From Porites lobata (Eukaryota; Cnidaria; Anthozoa; Scleractinia; Poritidae): a DNA stretch of 64,000 bases. A program made the translations under genes and the position numbers. The notes under the pieces were generated by a model. The model was not told where the DNA came from. It did no database searches and saw only the letters and a program-made list of their open reading frames with translations. The stretch is taken from NCBI GenBank assembly GCA_942486035.1, contig CALNXK010000070.1, positions 227,001 to 291,000 of the forward strand, read 5' to 3'. Below are positions 1 through 11,075 of this stretch, piece after piece. Each line of letters opens with the position of its first letter. The first letter of the stretch is position 1.

Positions 1-345
1 CTGTAAATTTTCACAACTTTGCGGAGCTGCCGTAAGATTCTGAAAATAAGCCCTTCCGTGTATAAGTCCCTCCAAATATAAGCCCCCCAAACTCGTAACG
101 CAAAAAAACCTCTGTTAAATCGCCCCTCCGAATATAAGCCCCCCGGGGGCTTGTACTTGGAAATGGCCCTCAAATACAAACTAAAATAAAGCAAAAACAG
201 TCAATTTTCTTCCAACTATTCGGCTAGCCCAATCGATTTTGAAACGGAATTTTCCCTCCATAAGCCCCTCCAAAGATAAGCCCCTCAGAAAGGGCCTTTG
301 AAAAATGTAAGCCCGGGGCTTATTTTCGGAATTTTACAGTATATC
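1..345. repeat. MITE-like element rich in ATAAGCCCC motifs
   Basis: The stretch carries many copies of a motif close to ATAAGCCCCTCC. Its ends are imperfect inverted repeats: GAAAATAAGCCC near base 45 faces GGGCTTATTTTC near 320, followed by TTTACAGT. No protein is encoded. The left end may be cut by the window edge. A shorter relative with TTAAGCCCCC motifs lies at 61850-61940. It is probably a non-autonomous DNA transposon remnant; the superfamily is not clear. Confidence 0.55.
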
Positions 346-982
346 TTCATTAGCTTTAGACATAGCACTTTCAAATTTGGCAATTTCACTAATTTTAAGG
401 TGCTCTTTTCAGTGGTGGTGATGAATTTTCCTTAACTGATCCATATAAAAAGTTGAAAAAACTGTGAAAAGGTCAAGGAAGATGACACTAAGACAAGACA
501 GCAACAGGCAGGACTAACCCAAGGGGTGCTTAACTAAAGTCAGAACAGGCCACTGCACAGTCATTTTGAAGTTACTGTTTTTTTTTTCAGAGTTTTTCAC
601 TGATGCCCTGCATGTTAGAGGAATAGACTGATCAATAAAAGGTCAAAGCATTTCCCTTAGATGATCATTTCATTGATTCTCATAACTGATTCCCAAAATT
701 CTGTATTGATATCGTAAGGAGAAATTTGATGTTGCCAGTTGGTCACTCTTGGTTCTTTTAAGTAAGGCATAAAAGGGTTAAAGACACCAGCTGTTATTAT
801 GCCTTTCATTGTGGATCCTCTCAGTTTCCAATGTAATAGCACGTTTGTAAAGCCTGTATAAAGTTTTTATAGCTTCATCCTCTGCCATTCTCCTCATCTC
901 ATAGGTAGGGACAAAATATATTTTCTTAAGTATGTGCTTGGGCAGTTCTGGGCACTTAATTTTCCTTTAACAAAATGAAGCT

Positions 983-988
983 TTTATT
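983..988 (-). terminator. Candidate poly(A) signal for the PRRT-like gene
   Basis: AATAAA on the minus strand, about 410 nt beyond the stop codon at 1399. It is the first canonical hexamer noted downstream of that gene. The position is plausible for a 3' UTR, but nothing else in the sequence confirms it. Confidence 0.35.
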
Positions 989-1398
989 TAGCGGATAACA
1001 CACCTAAAGAACTCTACAATCACATGTAGCCTGTTGGCAATGTTCGAAAAAGTTGCCTATTCTTCTCATTAAAATATCTCTCATGAGTCGAAACGGTGAA
1101 TTTCCTATGACGATCTTTTATCTGGCTTTGTATGTAGTTTGCAACTTTGATGATGTCTCCTCATTCCGCACGAATTCTGCTAAAAGATGCCTTAGTATTT
1201 TGTCAGGAGAAATCGCTTATTCTGCTCAAAATTCTGAAATCGATATAATTCATGCTAAATATGAGTCACAAAAAGTGACCCGGTTGATACAAGAGCAGGG
1301 GACAGGTCATATGGAGGTAAAATTACCGGTGGTGCACACCGTATTGCTCGACATTAAGGTTATTCCTGTTGTCTAGAGGAACACACGGTAAAGCTACT

Positions 1399-2445
1399 CT
1401 AACAGGGGGTGTTCGCAATAGGGTTACCATTGAATGGTACTATATTTATCCTATTTACACGAGATCGAAAACAACTTTTCAAATGTAAAAGGTGTTGACC
1501 CCTGTCCGCCGATTGTAAAACGCTGTAGGCTATGGTGCACCCCATGGCTAGCTCCACAAGACGGAAGCTTGTCTGAAATGCCAACCAAGGCCAAGGTTTT
1601 GGGTTAACAACTTTTGAATACATGCCGTAAACACCAAAGAGGGAATAAACTTGTAAACTACAACAGGCCACTCCTAGTGCGCTAGTTGCTAGTGTAATTT
1701 TCGCCACTTTACTTGTTTTACTGCAAACGTGTGAGCTATTTGATTTTGGAGCCTCCTTTCTATTCTCTCCCTGTTGAATCGCTAAAAGCTGCCTCTGAAT
1801 TTTTGTTGCTTGGCTGACGACTTTGGAACCACTATACATGAAGGAGATCGAGTTGAGGAAGCCCCAGACAATAAAGAACGATTGACAGACGATTAAAAGT
1901 TCGGTCAAGTTGCCCTCGAACGCAACGGTCGTGTCAGATACAATAACCACAAGAAAATGAAGGCCTATTATGCTGACGACAACTTTAAAGTTTTGAATTT
2001 TTGGAGGAACGAGTTGAACCTTGGCAACTTCGAGAAAAGCCAAATGAATCAAACAGAAAGATGAGGTTAAACAAGGAAAGGCGATCCCAAAGAGTGGTCT
2101 TGCTATCCAAACTGGACAGTTAGCTATGTTCATCTTTGATTCATATGGGTCAATCAACAAGCACAACGCACGGGACATCCCGAATAACACCTGCAGTGAG
2201 TTGATAGCATCGAAAAAAACTCTGCGAGCGAAGGCTTTCTTCTTATTTGCCAGCACCATGGCTGCGACAGAGTTAAGGAACGCGAATGCGACGCCCAGAC
2301 CATAACAGTGAAACTCCCATGCGACTCCCCATTCTAGTTTCGCTGTTTTCCAATCTGGTCCCGGCTCGGGAACAGCGGTTTTGGGAACTGAAGTGCTCGA
2401 TAACTCGCTCGACAGTTTAGCTGATGATTCATTTGTGTTGCTCAT
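1399..2445 (-). CDS. PRRT3/PRRT4-like multi-pass membrane protein
   Basis: An intronless open frame of 348 aa. A Ser/Thr-rich N terminus of about 30 residues is followed by PDWKTAKLEWGVAWEFHCYG, which resembles the start of the membrane domain of vertebrate proline-rich transmembrane proteins 3 and 4. Seven hydrophobic segments are visible near residues 48-66, 76-98, 113-140, 153-177, 181-205, 247-277 and 284-310. An LxxDPY motif (about 97-101) follows the second, and a VQLVPPKIQ loop follows the third; both fit that family as remembered. A basic loop (206-246) separates segments five and six. There is no clear signal peptide and no long proline-rich ectodomain like that of the vertebrate proteins. 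Function in cnidarians is unknown. Family assignment rests on motif recall, not on a search; a divergent seven-helix receptor is the main alternative. Confidence 0.7.
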   Translation of the reverse strand: MSNTNESSAKLSSELSSTSVPKTAVPEPGPDWKTAKLEWGVAWEFHCYGLGVAFAFLNSVAAMVLANKKKAFARRVFFDAINSLQVLFGMSRALCLLIDPYESKMNIANCPVWIARPLFGIAFPCLTSSFCLIHLAFLEVAKVQLVPPKIQNFKVVVSIIGLHFLVVIVSDTTVAFEGNLTELLIVCQSFFIVWGFLNSISFMYSGSKVVSQATKIQRQLLAIQQGENRKEAPKSNSSHVCSKTSKVAKITLATSALGVACCSLQVYSLFGVYGMYSKVVNPKPWPWLAFQTSFRLVELAMGCTIAYSVLQSADRGQHLLHLKSCFRSRVNRINIVPFNGNPIANTPC

Positions 2446-2649
2446 CGATCATTGCTCTCTAAATCTCTTTCTCAGATTATTCACAGCAATATCAATATAC
2501 TCAATGTTCTGGCTTTGAACTCTTTGACTCTGACACAGCCTCTAATATTTGCCCATGTCGACTTTGATCAGTGGAGTTCAATAGCATCAACAAATAGAAC
2601 TTCCATTAGTTGAGGGTATTGATTAATGGAAATAGTCTTTCAGTCTCAT

Positions 2650-2940
2650 TAACAATTATTCCTCGAGCCCAAATGAGCTCTGAGTCAATACCCCATGAGG
2701 CCGAAGGCCGAATGGGCTGTTGACTTAGAGGCCATTAGGGCGAGAGGAATAATTGTTTTTGTAAAATCCAACTAGTTGGTCAAAAATATCGAGAATAAAA
2801 AAAATTTAGCTAGAATTTGATCCTTTTTTGCCGCCAAAAAGCCCGCGCGTTTCGCTACTAGTGGGCTCTAACATATAGCCTACTAGTAGCTCAACCAGTC
2901 AGAACGCAGCATTGATAATAGACCACTAGTTGGATTTTAC
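2650..2940. repeat. Composite inverted-repeat element
   Basis: Two nested inverted repeats. ATTATTCCTCGAGCCC near 2657 faces GGGCGAGAGGAATAAT near 2738. GTAAAATCCAACTAGT at 2761 faces ACTAGTTGGATTTTAC ending at 2940. There is no coding content. The region lies between the PRRT-like gene and the 3' end of LRRK. Confidence 0.55.
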
Positions 2941-3974
2941 TAATTTGCAATACATTTCTGTTATTGAATTTGATTGAATGTCCAGGGAAAGTAAGGTTAA
3001 GTGTTTCTATAGGGCTCCCGATAGCAAAGAGGGCATCATCTGCATGTTATAGATCACTGAAATCACTTTATGTTACAAAATTTCAGCCTGAGCACGAATA
3101 TCGGCTCGCTGCTCGATATTGTTATGTAAAGTGAGTGACAAAAAACAAAGAAACAAATAAAGAAATAAAATTGCGCTTGTTAGAAGAAAAAGCGTCAATT
3201 AAACGATTTTATATTGCATGGGACCGAGAAAGGATGGATCTAGTTAATTTGGAAAAACAAAAAAGGCTTTGCTATGCTAAACGCATTCAATACATGGACT
3301 GAAAAAAACACGCCTGCGGAATTCCTAAGAATCCCTAAAAGGCTCATGAAAATAGAATGTAAACCTTTTTGTTTCGCCCAGCCGGCATTTTGAAATGCTG
3401 GGCCGATTTTAATGGGTTTGAAGATTGGCGATTTGAAACGCTTTTTGATCAGTATAAGGTTAGCTGAAAGCCGAAAGCAAATATAAAATATAAAAAAGGA
3501 ATGGCCATGATAACAATCATGGTCAATCGAGGCAATTTTCTCTAATCTTTGTATAACGTTGTTAATAGGTGTTTGAATATGATGTCGTGAAACAATTGCC
3601 TGAGCACGATAGGATTTTAATCGGAAGACTTTCTATTATCCTTGGGTCAAAATAGAAACATTAAACTCCGCAACTCAGGGCAAAAAAAATTAAAAACAAT
3701 TCGCTCAAACTTCATCAGCGATGTAAAATAAATAAGATTCGGTTAAGTAACTTTATTGATATGTTTTCCCATGAAGAGAGGTCGATTGTAAATGGCCGAG
3801 CTGAGGCCAGGTGTAATTTTCCTTACTATGATATCTACTACTACCTGAACAGACCATTCAACTTCACTCAATTCTACAATTTGTAATTGTAACTACTTTG
3901 AATTATGTTTTTACAATCACTGATATATTAATTTCTGCCACTTGACGAACTTCTTCGTTTTACGAAAACTTCAA
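2941..3974. other. Intergenic sequence, no gene seen
   Basis: AT-rich sequence without an exon or a clear repeat. A minus-strand AATAAA at 3752-3757 could be a distal poly(A) signal for LRRK, which would imply a 3' UTR of about 1.7 kb containing the hAT-like element at 3975-4372. That is uncertain. Confidence 0.4.
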
Positions 3975-4372
3975 CAGGGGCACCCAACGGCAATTTTCGG
4001 GAAAATATCTGTTCGGAAGACGATTTGAGAACTAGAATTTTCGGAACATTTGTTGTAAAGTTTCTTGCTTGCCTGCCTCTCCTAGGATTTTCGAACATCT
4101 ACAAAATGGTATAATTACCCATTTTAAACGGATACTTACCCTAAAAAAGGCCACCTAGAATTTTTGGGAGCCTTTTCCTGGCTGAAATTTTCTAAAAGGT
4201 AAGTTTTGATCCCTATAGTTTTCGGATCACTAGACTTTCAGCTGGGAAATCCGAACAGATGAAAAGTTTTTAGGGGATAAAAATATGCCTATATCTACCG
4301 TTTAAATACTAAAATACGTTCAACAATGCTATGTTAAGTGGTTTTGAACTATATCCTCGTTGGGTGCCCCTG
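3975..4372. mobile_element. Non-autonomous hAT-like MITE, copy 1
   Basis: A 398-bp element with terminal inverted repeats CAGGGGCACCCAACG and CGTTGGGTGCCCCTG. It is flanked by the direct repeat ACTTCAA (3968-3974 and 4373-4379). A clearly related element of the same length lies at 38266-38663. The CAGGGGC-type end and a 7-bp target duplication suggest hAT, whose usual duplication is 8 bp. No transposase is present. Confidence 0.8.
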
Positions 4373-4379
4373 ACTTCAA

Positions 4380-5468
4380 GTAATTCTACCTTTTACAAAC
4401 TCTCGATCTATACAGTTATTTCTTGGAAATGATTATCCTAAAATTTACAAAATTTACAGATTCTACACTATTAATTTGTCATAAATATTCTACCCAATCT
4501 GATCACAGTAGTCGAGAATGGATTTTCAAGTCTCCAAAAATGTTTAGCAAATGGCCTAACTTTGGCTATTTCTTTCCGATTTATGGATTAATTAAAATAG
4601 TCATAAATATATTTTCGTTTTGGTTGCGCGAAGTCAACCAATTAGTTCGTTGTCTCACTTTAAAACAATCCCTACATTCTCATATGTTAAAAGAGGTAGC
4701 ATTGCTCGTTTTTACCAGTTCTAATTGTACAAGAGTTATTTACAGTAAGACTGTGACTAAAACATTTAAAACGATCTGCAAATCGAACCTTTCAACAAAT
4801 CAAGTTTATGCAAATAAGATTCAAATCATCTCATAATTATCCGAATAACCGATGCGAAAACTCAAAATATACAACTTAAAATCGCCCATTAAAAGAACTC
4901 TGCAGGGCAATACTGATTTAACTCTTCCTATACAATTTAAAACAGTTTTGGCAAGAAAATGAAAACCTGTTCCGCTAAAAATAATGAAACGTGAAATTAC
5001 AGTAACCCAAACCAAAGAACAAAGAAGTAAAAGAAACCGATCTGTAACCCACAACAACAACACTTATGATGTAAAGAGCAAAGAGCAAAGAGCAAAGAAT
5101 TAACTTTTCCACTTGCAACCAGTATTACAATTGCAAACAAACTTTGATCCCAACTTTGGTTGGAAAAAACAAAAAGTTTGCTTAACCCTTACCTTACCAC
5201 CAATCTATTCTAAGCATGTATGTTCACAAGGTTACACCATTATCCGAACAGTTTTAGGGTACTTACGACGAGAATTCGGTTAAGAATCAATACCTGCCTC
5301 CGTTGCTCAGTTTCTCGATTCTCATCGCCTGAATATTTGACTAAACAGTGGTATGTTATGGAGAGTCTACATGTCGATCATTATCAGGGGTTACAGGTTA
5401 TATTCAGTAAAGACCATCGCACACGTTTTCCACCCATTTCAAAGTGTACGCCTGTTTAGTACAAAGTT
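4380..5468. other. 3' flank of LRRK, no independent gene recognised
   Basis: Very AT-rich sequence directly beyond the LRRK stop codon. A 137-codon plus-strand open frame (4423-4836) has low-complexity, AT-driven composition and no recognisable domain, so it is not called a gene. The stretch is probably 3' UTR plus intergenic DNA. Confidence 0.45.
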
Positions 5469-7213
5469 CTAATTATTTTCTGTGAGTTCACGCCTCTTGC
5501 GAATGTGGCTCTCCAAGTCTTTGGCCTGCTCCGTGAAGTCAGCCTCCCAAGCTAATGCGTATCCAAATTCGTTGTTAGGTTTCCTCCGCTCGCATCCGGG
5601 TCTCTCAATAAAACCCATACCACCTGACAGCACCAGAGATGTCTTCTGGTCACTTAATTCTGGGTTACGTGAGTCCGCCAGGCACAGGCACCGCACAGCG
5701 GACACGTGTCTGTGAATCATGCTCAATTGCTTCCGCGTGGCAGGGTCTATAAGAATCACGTGACCAGTACCCAGTCCAACCCACAGGGTCTTGTGCGAGA
5801 GAAGAAGGCTGAGTACTCGCGTTTGTCGTGGATCGCTAAGGTAGCCAGCGTCTTTGAGGATAGCCATGCAATCCACTTGACTGAAAAACTTGCCCTTGGA
5901 AAAATCCCAGCATTCTATGATAGGACTATCGCGAGTTGAAGTCCACACATAAGTGGACCCCACGGCAATGTTAAGAACAAGCCCTTGATGTCTGTCCTCG
6001 ACAGTCCATCGACGCTCAATTTCTAACTCGCCAGCTTCATTGACTTTGAGGACAACTACTTCGTTACCGCAGCCGCAGAATAACCTCTTCTTCCCAACAG
6101 CCGTACAAGCCACTGGATGTATTTTACACTCATGACAGGAGGAATCTTCGAACCTACTGCAACACAAATCGTAAAGCTTCGGTTGAGCTTCTTTCACCTT
6201 GACACTGTCAGCCTTATACACCGCAAGCTTTCCGTTGGCTAGCCCAGCGAGCACTAAATTCACGCCACTAAATTGGTCCTTGTAGTGCCTAAGACAAAGG
6301 ACTGCGTGAGGAAGCTCAGGTTGGGAGAACATGCATTTATGGTTCGCGGCGTCAAACACCCAAATCTTGCCCGACTGTGTACCAGCTAGGACAATATCGC
6401 TATCCACTGCTACGATGCTCTTCACTCGTCTGTCTCTGACAAATGTGCCCGTGCAGCCCTGGGGATAAAGAACAAAGAGGTTAAATAGTGAGTTAAAAAT
6501 CCCAATCAACGCTCCCTTGCACACAACTGCCTAAATTCGCTTTCCTACCAAAAGTTTTTAGAGGTTACCAAGCTTAAAAAAATCCCATTTTGTGGACATA
6601 ATGAAAAAATTAAGCAAAAACCTGAATAAACATCTAAAACTAAACTATAACACAACCTGGCGAAGTCATTTGTATTGCAAACAACAACACAAGTTGGCAA
6701 TCGACTTAACCAATCACATCTCGAATTAATCGAGAGAATGCGTCAGTGAGAATGCCAGTAAGCAAGTCAAGATTGGTTTTGGCTCCAATTCTGATTGGTT
6801 GAGAAAATGCGGCGAGATTTTTCAACCAATCACCGTGGAGGTAACTAAATGTAAAGCGATCACTAAATTACCAGCCTGCGAATACAGCCGTCTCTCCTCT
6901 CTCCTCGCGGCAGGAAAGACGACGAAACGTCCCTTACGGCGGGGAACGAGGAGAGACGGCTGTATTCGCAGGCTACTAAATTACAACAGCCTATTTCGTT
7001 GGACTGTACCTCGACTCCTTTCTCGGAGAGATCGACGATTGTGACTTGCGCATTTAAGTCATCTGACTGTCCACTGCCCATCCACACTTCCACTTTCGCT
7101 GCACCATTTTCAAGAAAGTGTCGAACAGCCATGCACTCCACCGTCTGTCCTTTGCACACTGCAATATCACGCTTGAGACATATGAGCTCAGGGTCACACA
7201 AACGTGAATACGC
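5469..7213 (-). CDS. LRRK2: LRRK C-terminal exons 13-14: WD40 domain
   Basis: Exon 13 (7213-7010, residues 2246-2313) begins in the kinase C-lobe tail and contains CLKRDIAVCKGQTVECMAV, matching the human segment that leads into the WD40 domain. Its donor is GAG|gtacag at 7010, chosen because it alone keeps frame with exon 14. Exon 14 (6458-5469, residues 2314-2642) holds most of the beta-propeller, including AGTQSGKIWVFD (human SGTQSGTLLVI), GLANGKLAVYKAD, CGCGNEV, DSPIIECWDFS and LWVGLGTGHVILID. It ends in a charged helix, ESHIRKRRELTENN, that aligns with the human C-terminal helix but is about 10 residues shorter. In human LRRK2 the propeller dimerises and that helix packs on the kinase. 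Confidence 0.94.
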
Positions 7214-10200
7214 CTTAAGGAACAACAAGAAACAATAATCTATAAATTAGAAACAGTAATCTTTAAACTGGTGAAATATTTTTGCAATATCCTGCAAAAA
7301 AGAGCTGCCTTCCCGCTAAACTTATCTGAATAACACAGAACAATTCACATATGTCGCCGTAAACGGCGTACTTTCATTCACTTTGTTCTCTTACGAATTT
7401 TTCTTGCGAGAAAGCTATCCACTTTACATCCCTAACTCTATCAAAACGGCCCCTTTGTTCGGAGGTACTATGGCCGTGCACTAAATACCTTTGTGCCTGT
7501 GGTCAGAGATAAACTCCTTTTGGACGTTAATTCACTTTAATTTTAATAAGCACTTCTCCAAGTAAACGTCAATATTTCCTGTTTTTTTTTTTAGCTTTGT
7601 CGCTAGAATCGACTTTCTCTTACTGGGCTCTTCTTTAAAACAGACCAACCCCTCCCCCGCACCCCCACCACCACCAAAATCCGACACCTATGGTTGGTCC
7701 CTACCCTTTGAAAGTCATCTTATTTTTATTCTTTGTAAGACTGAAATTCTTCTGAGAAGAAAATTTAGTGCAGTTCCCAAACGTGTCCGTCTTAACGAAC
7801 GTGGACTACAATAGGTGGTAATTAGAGAGATTTAGAATCTCATTTACGGCAAACGGGAAACGCGAGATTCAAGTTGAAAATTTCTCAAATTGGAAGATGA
7901 GAAGGTAAAAACCTGACTCGTCCCCAGTCGTCTCTAATCATTTGAAGGCGGTCATGGAATGGTGGCAGGAGACTATTACGGCATCTCAGCGAAGGGGACG
8001 ACGCGCATCCCTCGTTAATATTTAATTAGGAGACAAAAGAGATGATTGGGGACGAGTCAGGGTAAAAACTGTCGAAAATAATTTGTGTGGGTCAACCTGA
8101 CATGAAACCACTTATTTTTTGGTAGATGACATGGCAAGCAAAGGGAAAACTTAGTCACGAGGTACAATTTAACGTTTTCCGTAACCAGCCTCTAGAGTGA
8201 AGCAGCTGGCGGTTACCTGTTCAGCAGTTGCTCGCCTATTAGGGTGAGGCTCAAGGCAGTGTGCAATAAGATCTGCTACATCCGGCCAGGGGGCACAGGA
8301 AGGTGAACAAGTGATGGGATCCAGTGCTCGACCTTTCAACACGGCCGCGTCGAGCTCGTGCCGGAAGCGCAGGTCCTCAAATGGCCTGGTGCCCCCGGTA
8401 ACAAGCTCATAAAGAAACATGCCGAAAGAATACATATCCACCTCTGTGTTGTAGGCGAGGTCACCTCGGGCCACTTCGGGTGCTCGGTATCCTGGTGTAC
8501 CTGTTATATTGAGAACAGCCGAAGTAAAAAAACGTTAAAAAGATTCTCGTATCGTAACGTTTTTATGCCCTGTAATATTGTAATTCGAGAAGGATCATCG
8601 CAGTTTCAAAGGCATTTTTTCATTTATCGTACGAACCACGAATGTGAATGAATTGAAGTAATGATCATTGCATTCACATTAATTACATGGAGCAACTGTT
8701 TTAGCTCTAGACTAACACTTATGAATTCAACGATATTATCAAAACGAAAACTCGGTTTCCACTTGCGACGCAAGCCCAAAGACAAGCGTGAGACTGTTCA
8801 TTTCTCACGAGAAACCCGCCTAAACGCTAGCATAAGCACAAGCGTCATCACTATGGGATTTCTGCGCTCGTCTCTCGGGCGTCATTGCGCGGGGAAACCA
8901 GTGATAGCCTCGCGAAACATTGGCTATTTTTTCAGATTAAGATAAAAATTTCCCCGTTGTTTTCCTCGTGCTTTCAATTCTAGCATGTTATATCTCATGT
9001 CGGGTATAGAACGAAGCTCTAGTACAATCAAGGACAACCAACTTGTGTCACACTGTTCTGGTACCTGCCTTTCTCTCTTCTTATGTTGTTTTGTAATGGT
9101 TTTTCGGTGGAATTATCCAAGTTCGAGGCCAACATTGGAAGGGAGAGGGAAAACAACCTGTTCACAGGTTATTGGGATGCACAAGGATACAGAAAAAAAC
9201 CTCCGAGTAAGAACCTGCATTTTCCCACATTACTCTAAATAGGTTCTTACAAAATGCACAAAATGAAATTTAGGCTATTCAGGTTCTTAAAAAGGTTCTA
9301 ATTTTCTGAAGAAAAAGAATAGACTGTAACTAATAGTATTGAGTGTTATTCAGCTTATTCCTTACATAAAATATGCATACTATTACACTGCAGTTGGGGT
9401 GATAAGGCACTTATGTTTCCAAAGAGGATCCTGAAAGTCGAGTTATCTTATTTGCCCAAGCGTACAGAAGTTGTTATAATAGATTTTAAGAAAATAAGAG
9501 CCTTTTTAAGAAAATAAGAACCTTTTTCAAATTCTTACAGGTTCTTAGGGTCTTCAGTTCTTGTGCCCAATCACAGAAAGGGGACGATACCTTCAGTTGA
9601 TTTAAGGCCACAGAGAGTGGCATAGCGAGCAATGCCGTAATCTGCAATCTTGGCGTTGATCAAGTTTCCAGGGGACAGGGTGAATATGAGAATGTTGTGT
9701 GGCTTCAAATCGCGGTAGACGATCAGGTGACGATGCAAAAATGCCACGCCTTCTGCTACCTGAAGTAAAGAAAAGTATGGTCATTGACAATTTGACAAAT
9801 CAATAGGAAAAAGGTTGTCTAACAGTCAAGAGAGCTCTTTTGCTTAAGGTGGAGAGATGCTGAAATGTAAGTCACTGAAGGCTCATGTTTTCTGGAAACG
9901 TAATTCTGACGTAGTTATTTTGCTTCGTTGTGCTAAAATAACGGCTCAAGTATGGTTTGTATGCGATTAGTGGCTGCCTGATGAGCATCATTGAGGTTGG
10001 CGGTAGCTAAGAGTCCCGTTTCTCAAAGAAGTGAGTAAGCCGATGTACTCCGTTTGGGAATTTGGCTTGCTGCTCGTCGAACTTAAAAAATGGCAGCTCC
10101 GAAACGAAGTCGCTTTGGCACTCGGCCACTGATGAATTTCTTGACCTACCACGGCATATCTTGGAATTTGCGACCACTGAAAATCACAACAAACGCGAAA

Positions 10201-10805
10201 TTTTTGTGGTAAGTCGGAGTTGCTGAGACAAGGCCAGGATGCACTAAAAAAATAGGCTGTAGCTCGGCCCGGAAAACGAATAAGAACAAAAAAAGTCACT
10301 TCTGAGCTAAAACAAGGACTGAATTTTACCGTGAATGTTGACTTCTGGTTTTGCAACGGTCACGGATGATTTCTGTTTTTCATTTTTGTCGTTGTCCAAT
10401 TCAAAAGGTGATATTTTACAAAAAGCGATTTGAATGACATTGTACTGACAGACAGTTAAGCCTATCTTTGCGCGATTGGGAAAGTTACAATGTTTTAAAA
10501 CAGAGTAGTCTTGTACGACCGGTTTTGGCAGGCACGGCCGTCAAAGGGTTAACTTCCTAATAGGCGTATGGTCCTACTAATATTTTCCAGTAAGTAAATA
10601 GCATGTTTTCATTGAGTACCGCCTTTGACCATCGCAAAATTACGTTAAACAGCCTTGTAAGAGAAATCAAAGACAATGCCTTGTAATCTTCTTTAATAAT
10701 AATCATGGAAACTTTATTTGTTTTTGAATGTTCAATTGTAAATCTCGCTACGTATAGGCAATTTACAAATGCTGCTTGAGATTGGATTATTAAAAAGAAA
10801 AAACA

Positions 10806-10836
<31 letters not shown>

Positions 10837-11015
10837 GCCAAAAAAAAAAAATTTCAAAATTGCAGTGAGTCTGGGCTATCCCAGTTCCTATTTCTACAAC
10901 AAAAGATGTAATATGTTGCTCTAATGGCTATATTTATCATTTTCCTGATTATATGACGTTGCTGATTTTTGTCGATGCCAATGTTATTCATCATGTCTAA
11001 GAACGTGGAGCTTTC

Positions 11016-11075
<60 letters not shown>

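Noticed and set aside
1053..1376. 107-codon plus-strand open frame beside the PRRT-like gene
   Set aside because: No domain is recognisable, and it lies opposite the expected 3' UTR of the minus-strand gene; judged a chance frame.
4423..4836. 137-codon plus-strand open frame
   Set aside because: AT-driven composition, no recognisable domain or splice context, next to a MITE in the LRRK 3' flank.
6981..7009. Extension of LRRK exon 13 through ...EIGCCNLVACEYSR
   Set aside because: It runs into the foldback element at 6975, and its possible donors do not keep frame with exon 14; GAG|gtacag at 7010 does.
8169..8216. Extension of the kinase exon to a stop at 8169
   Set aside because: Reading through CAG|gtaacc gives an early stop. 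The donor at 8217 joins exon 13 in frame and restores the WD40 region.
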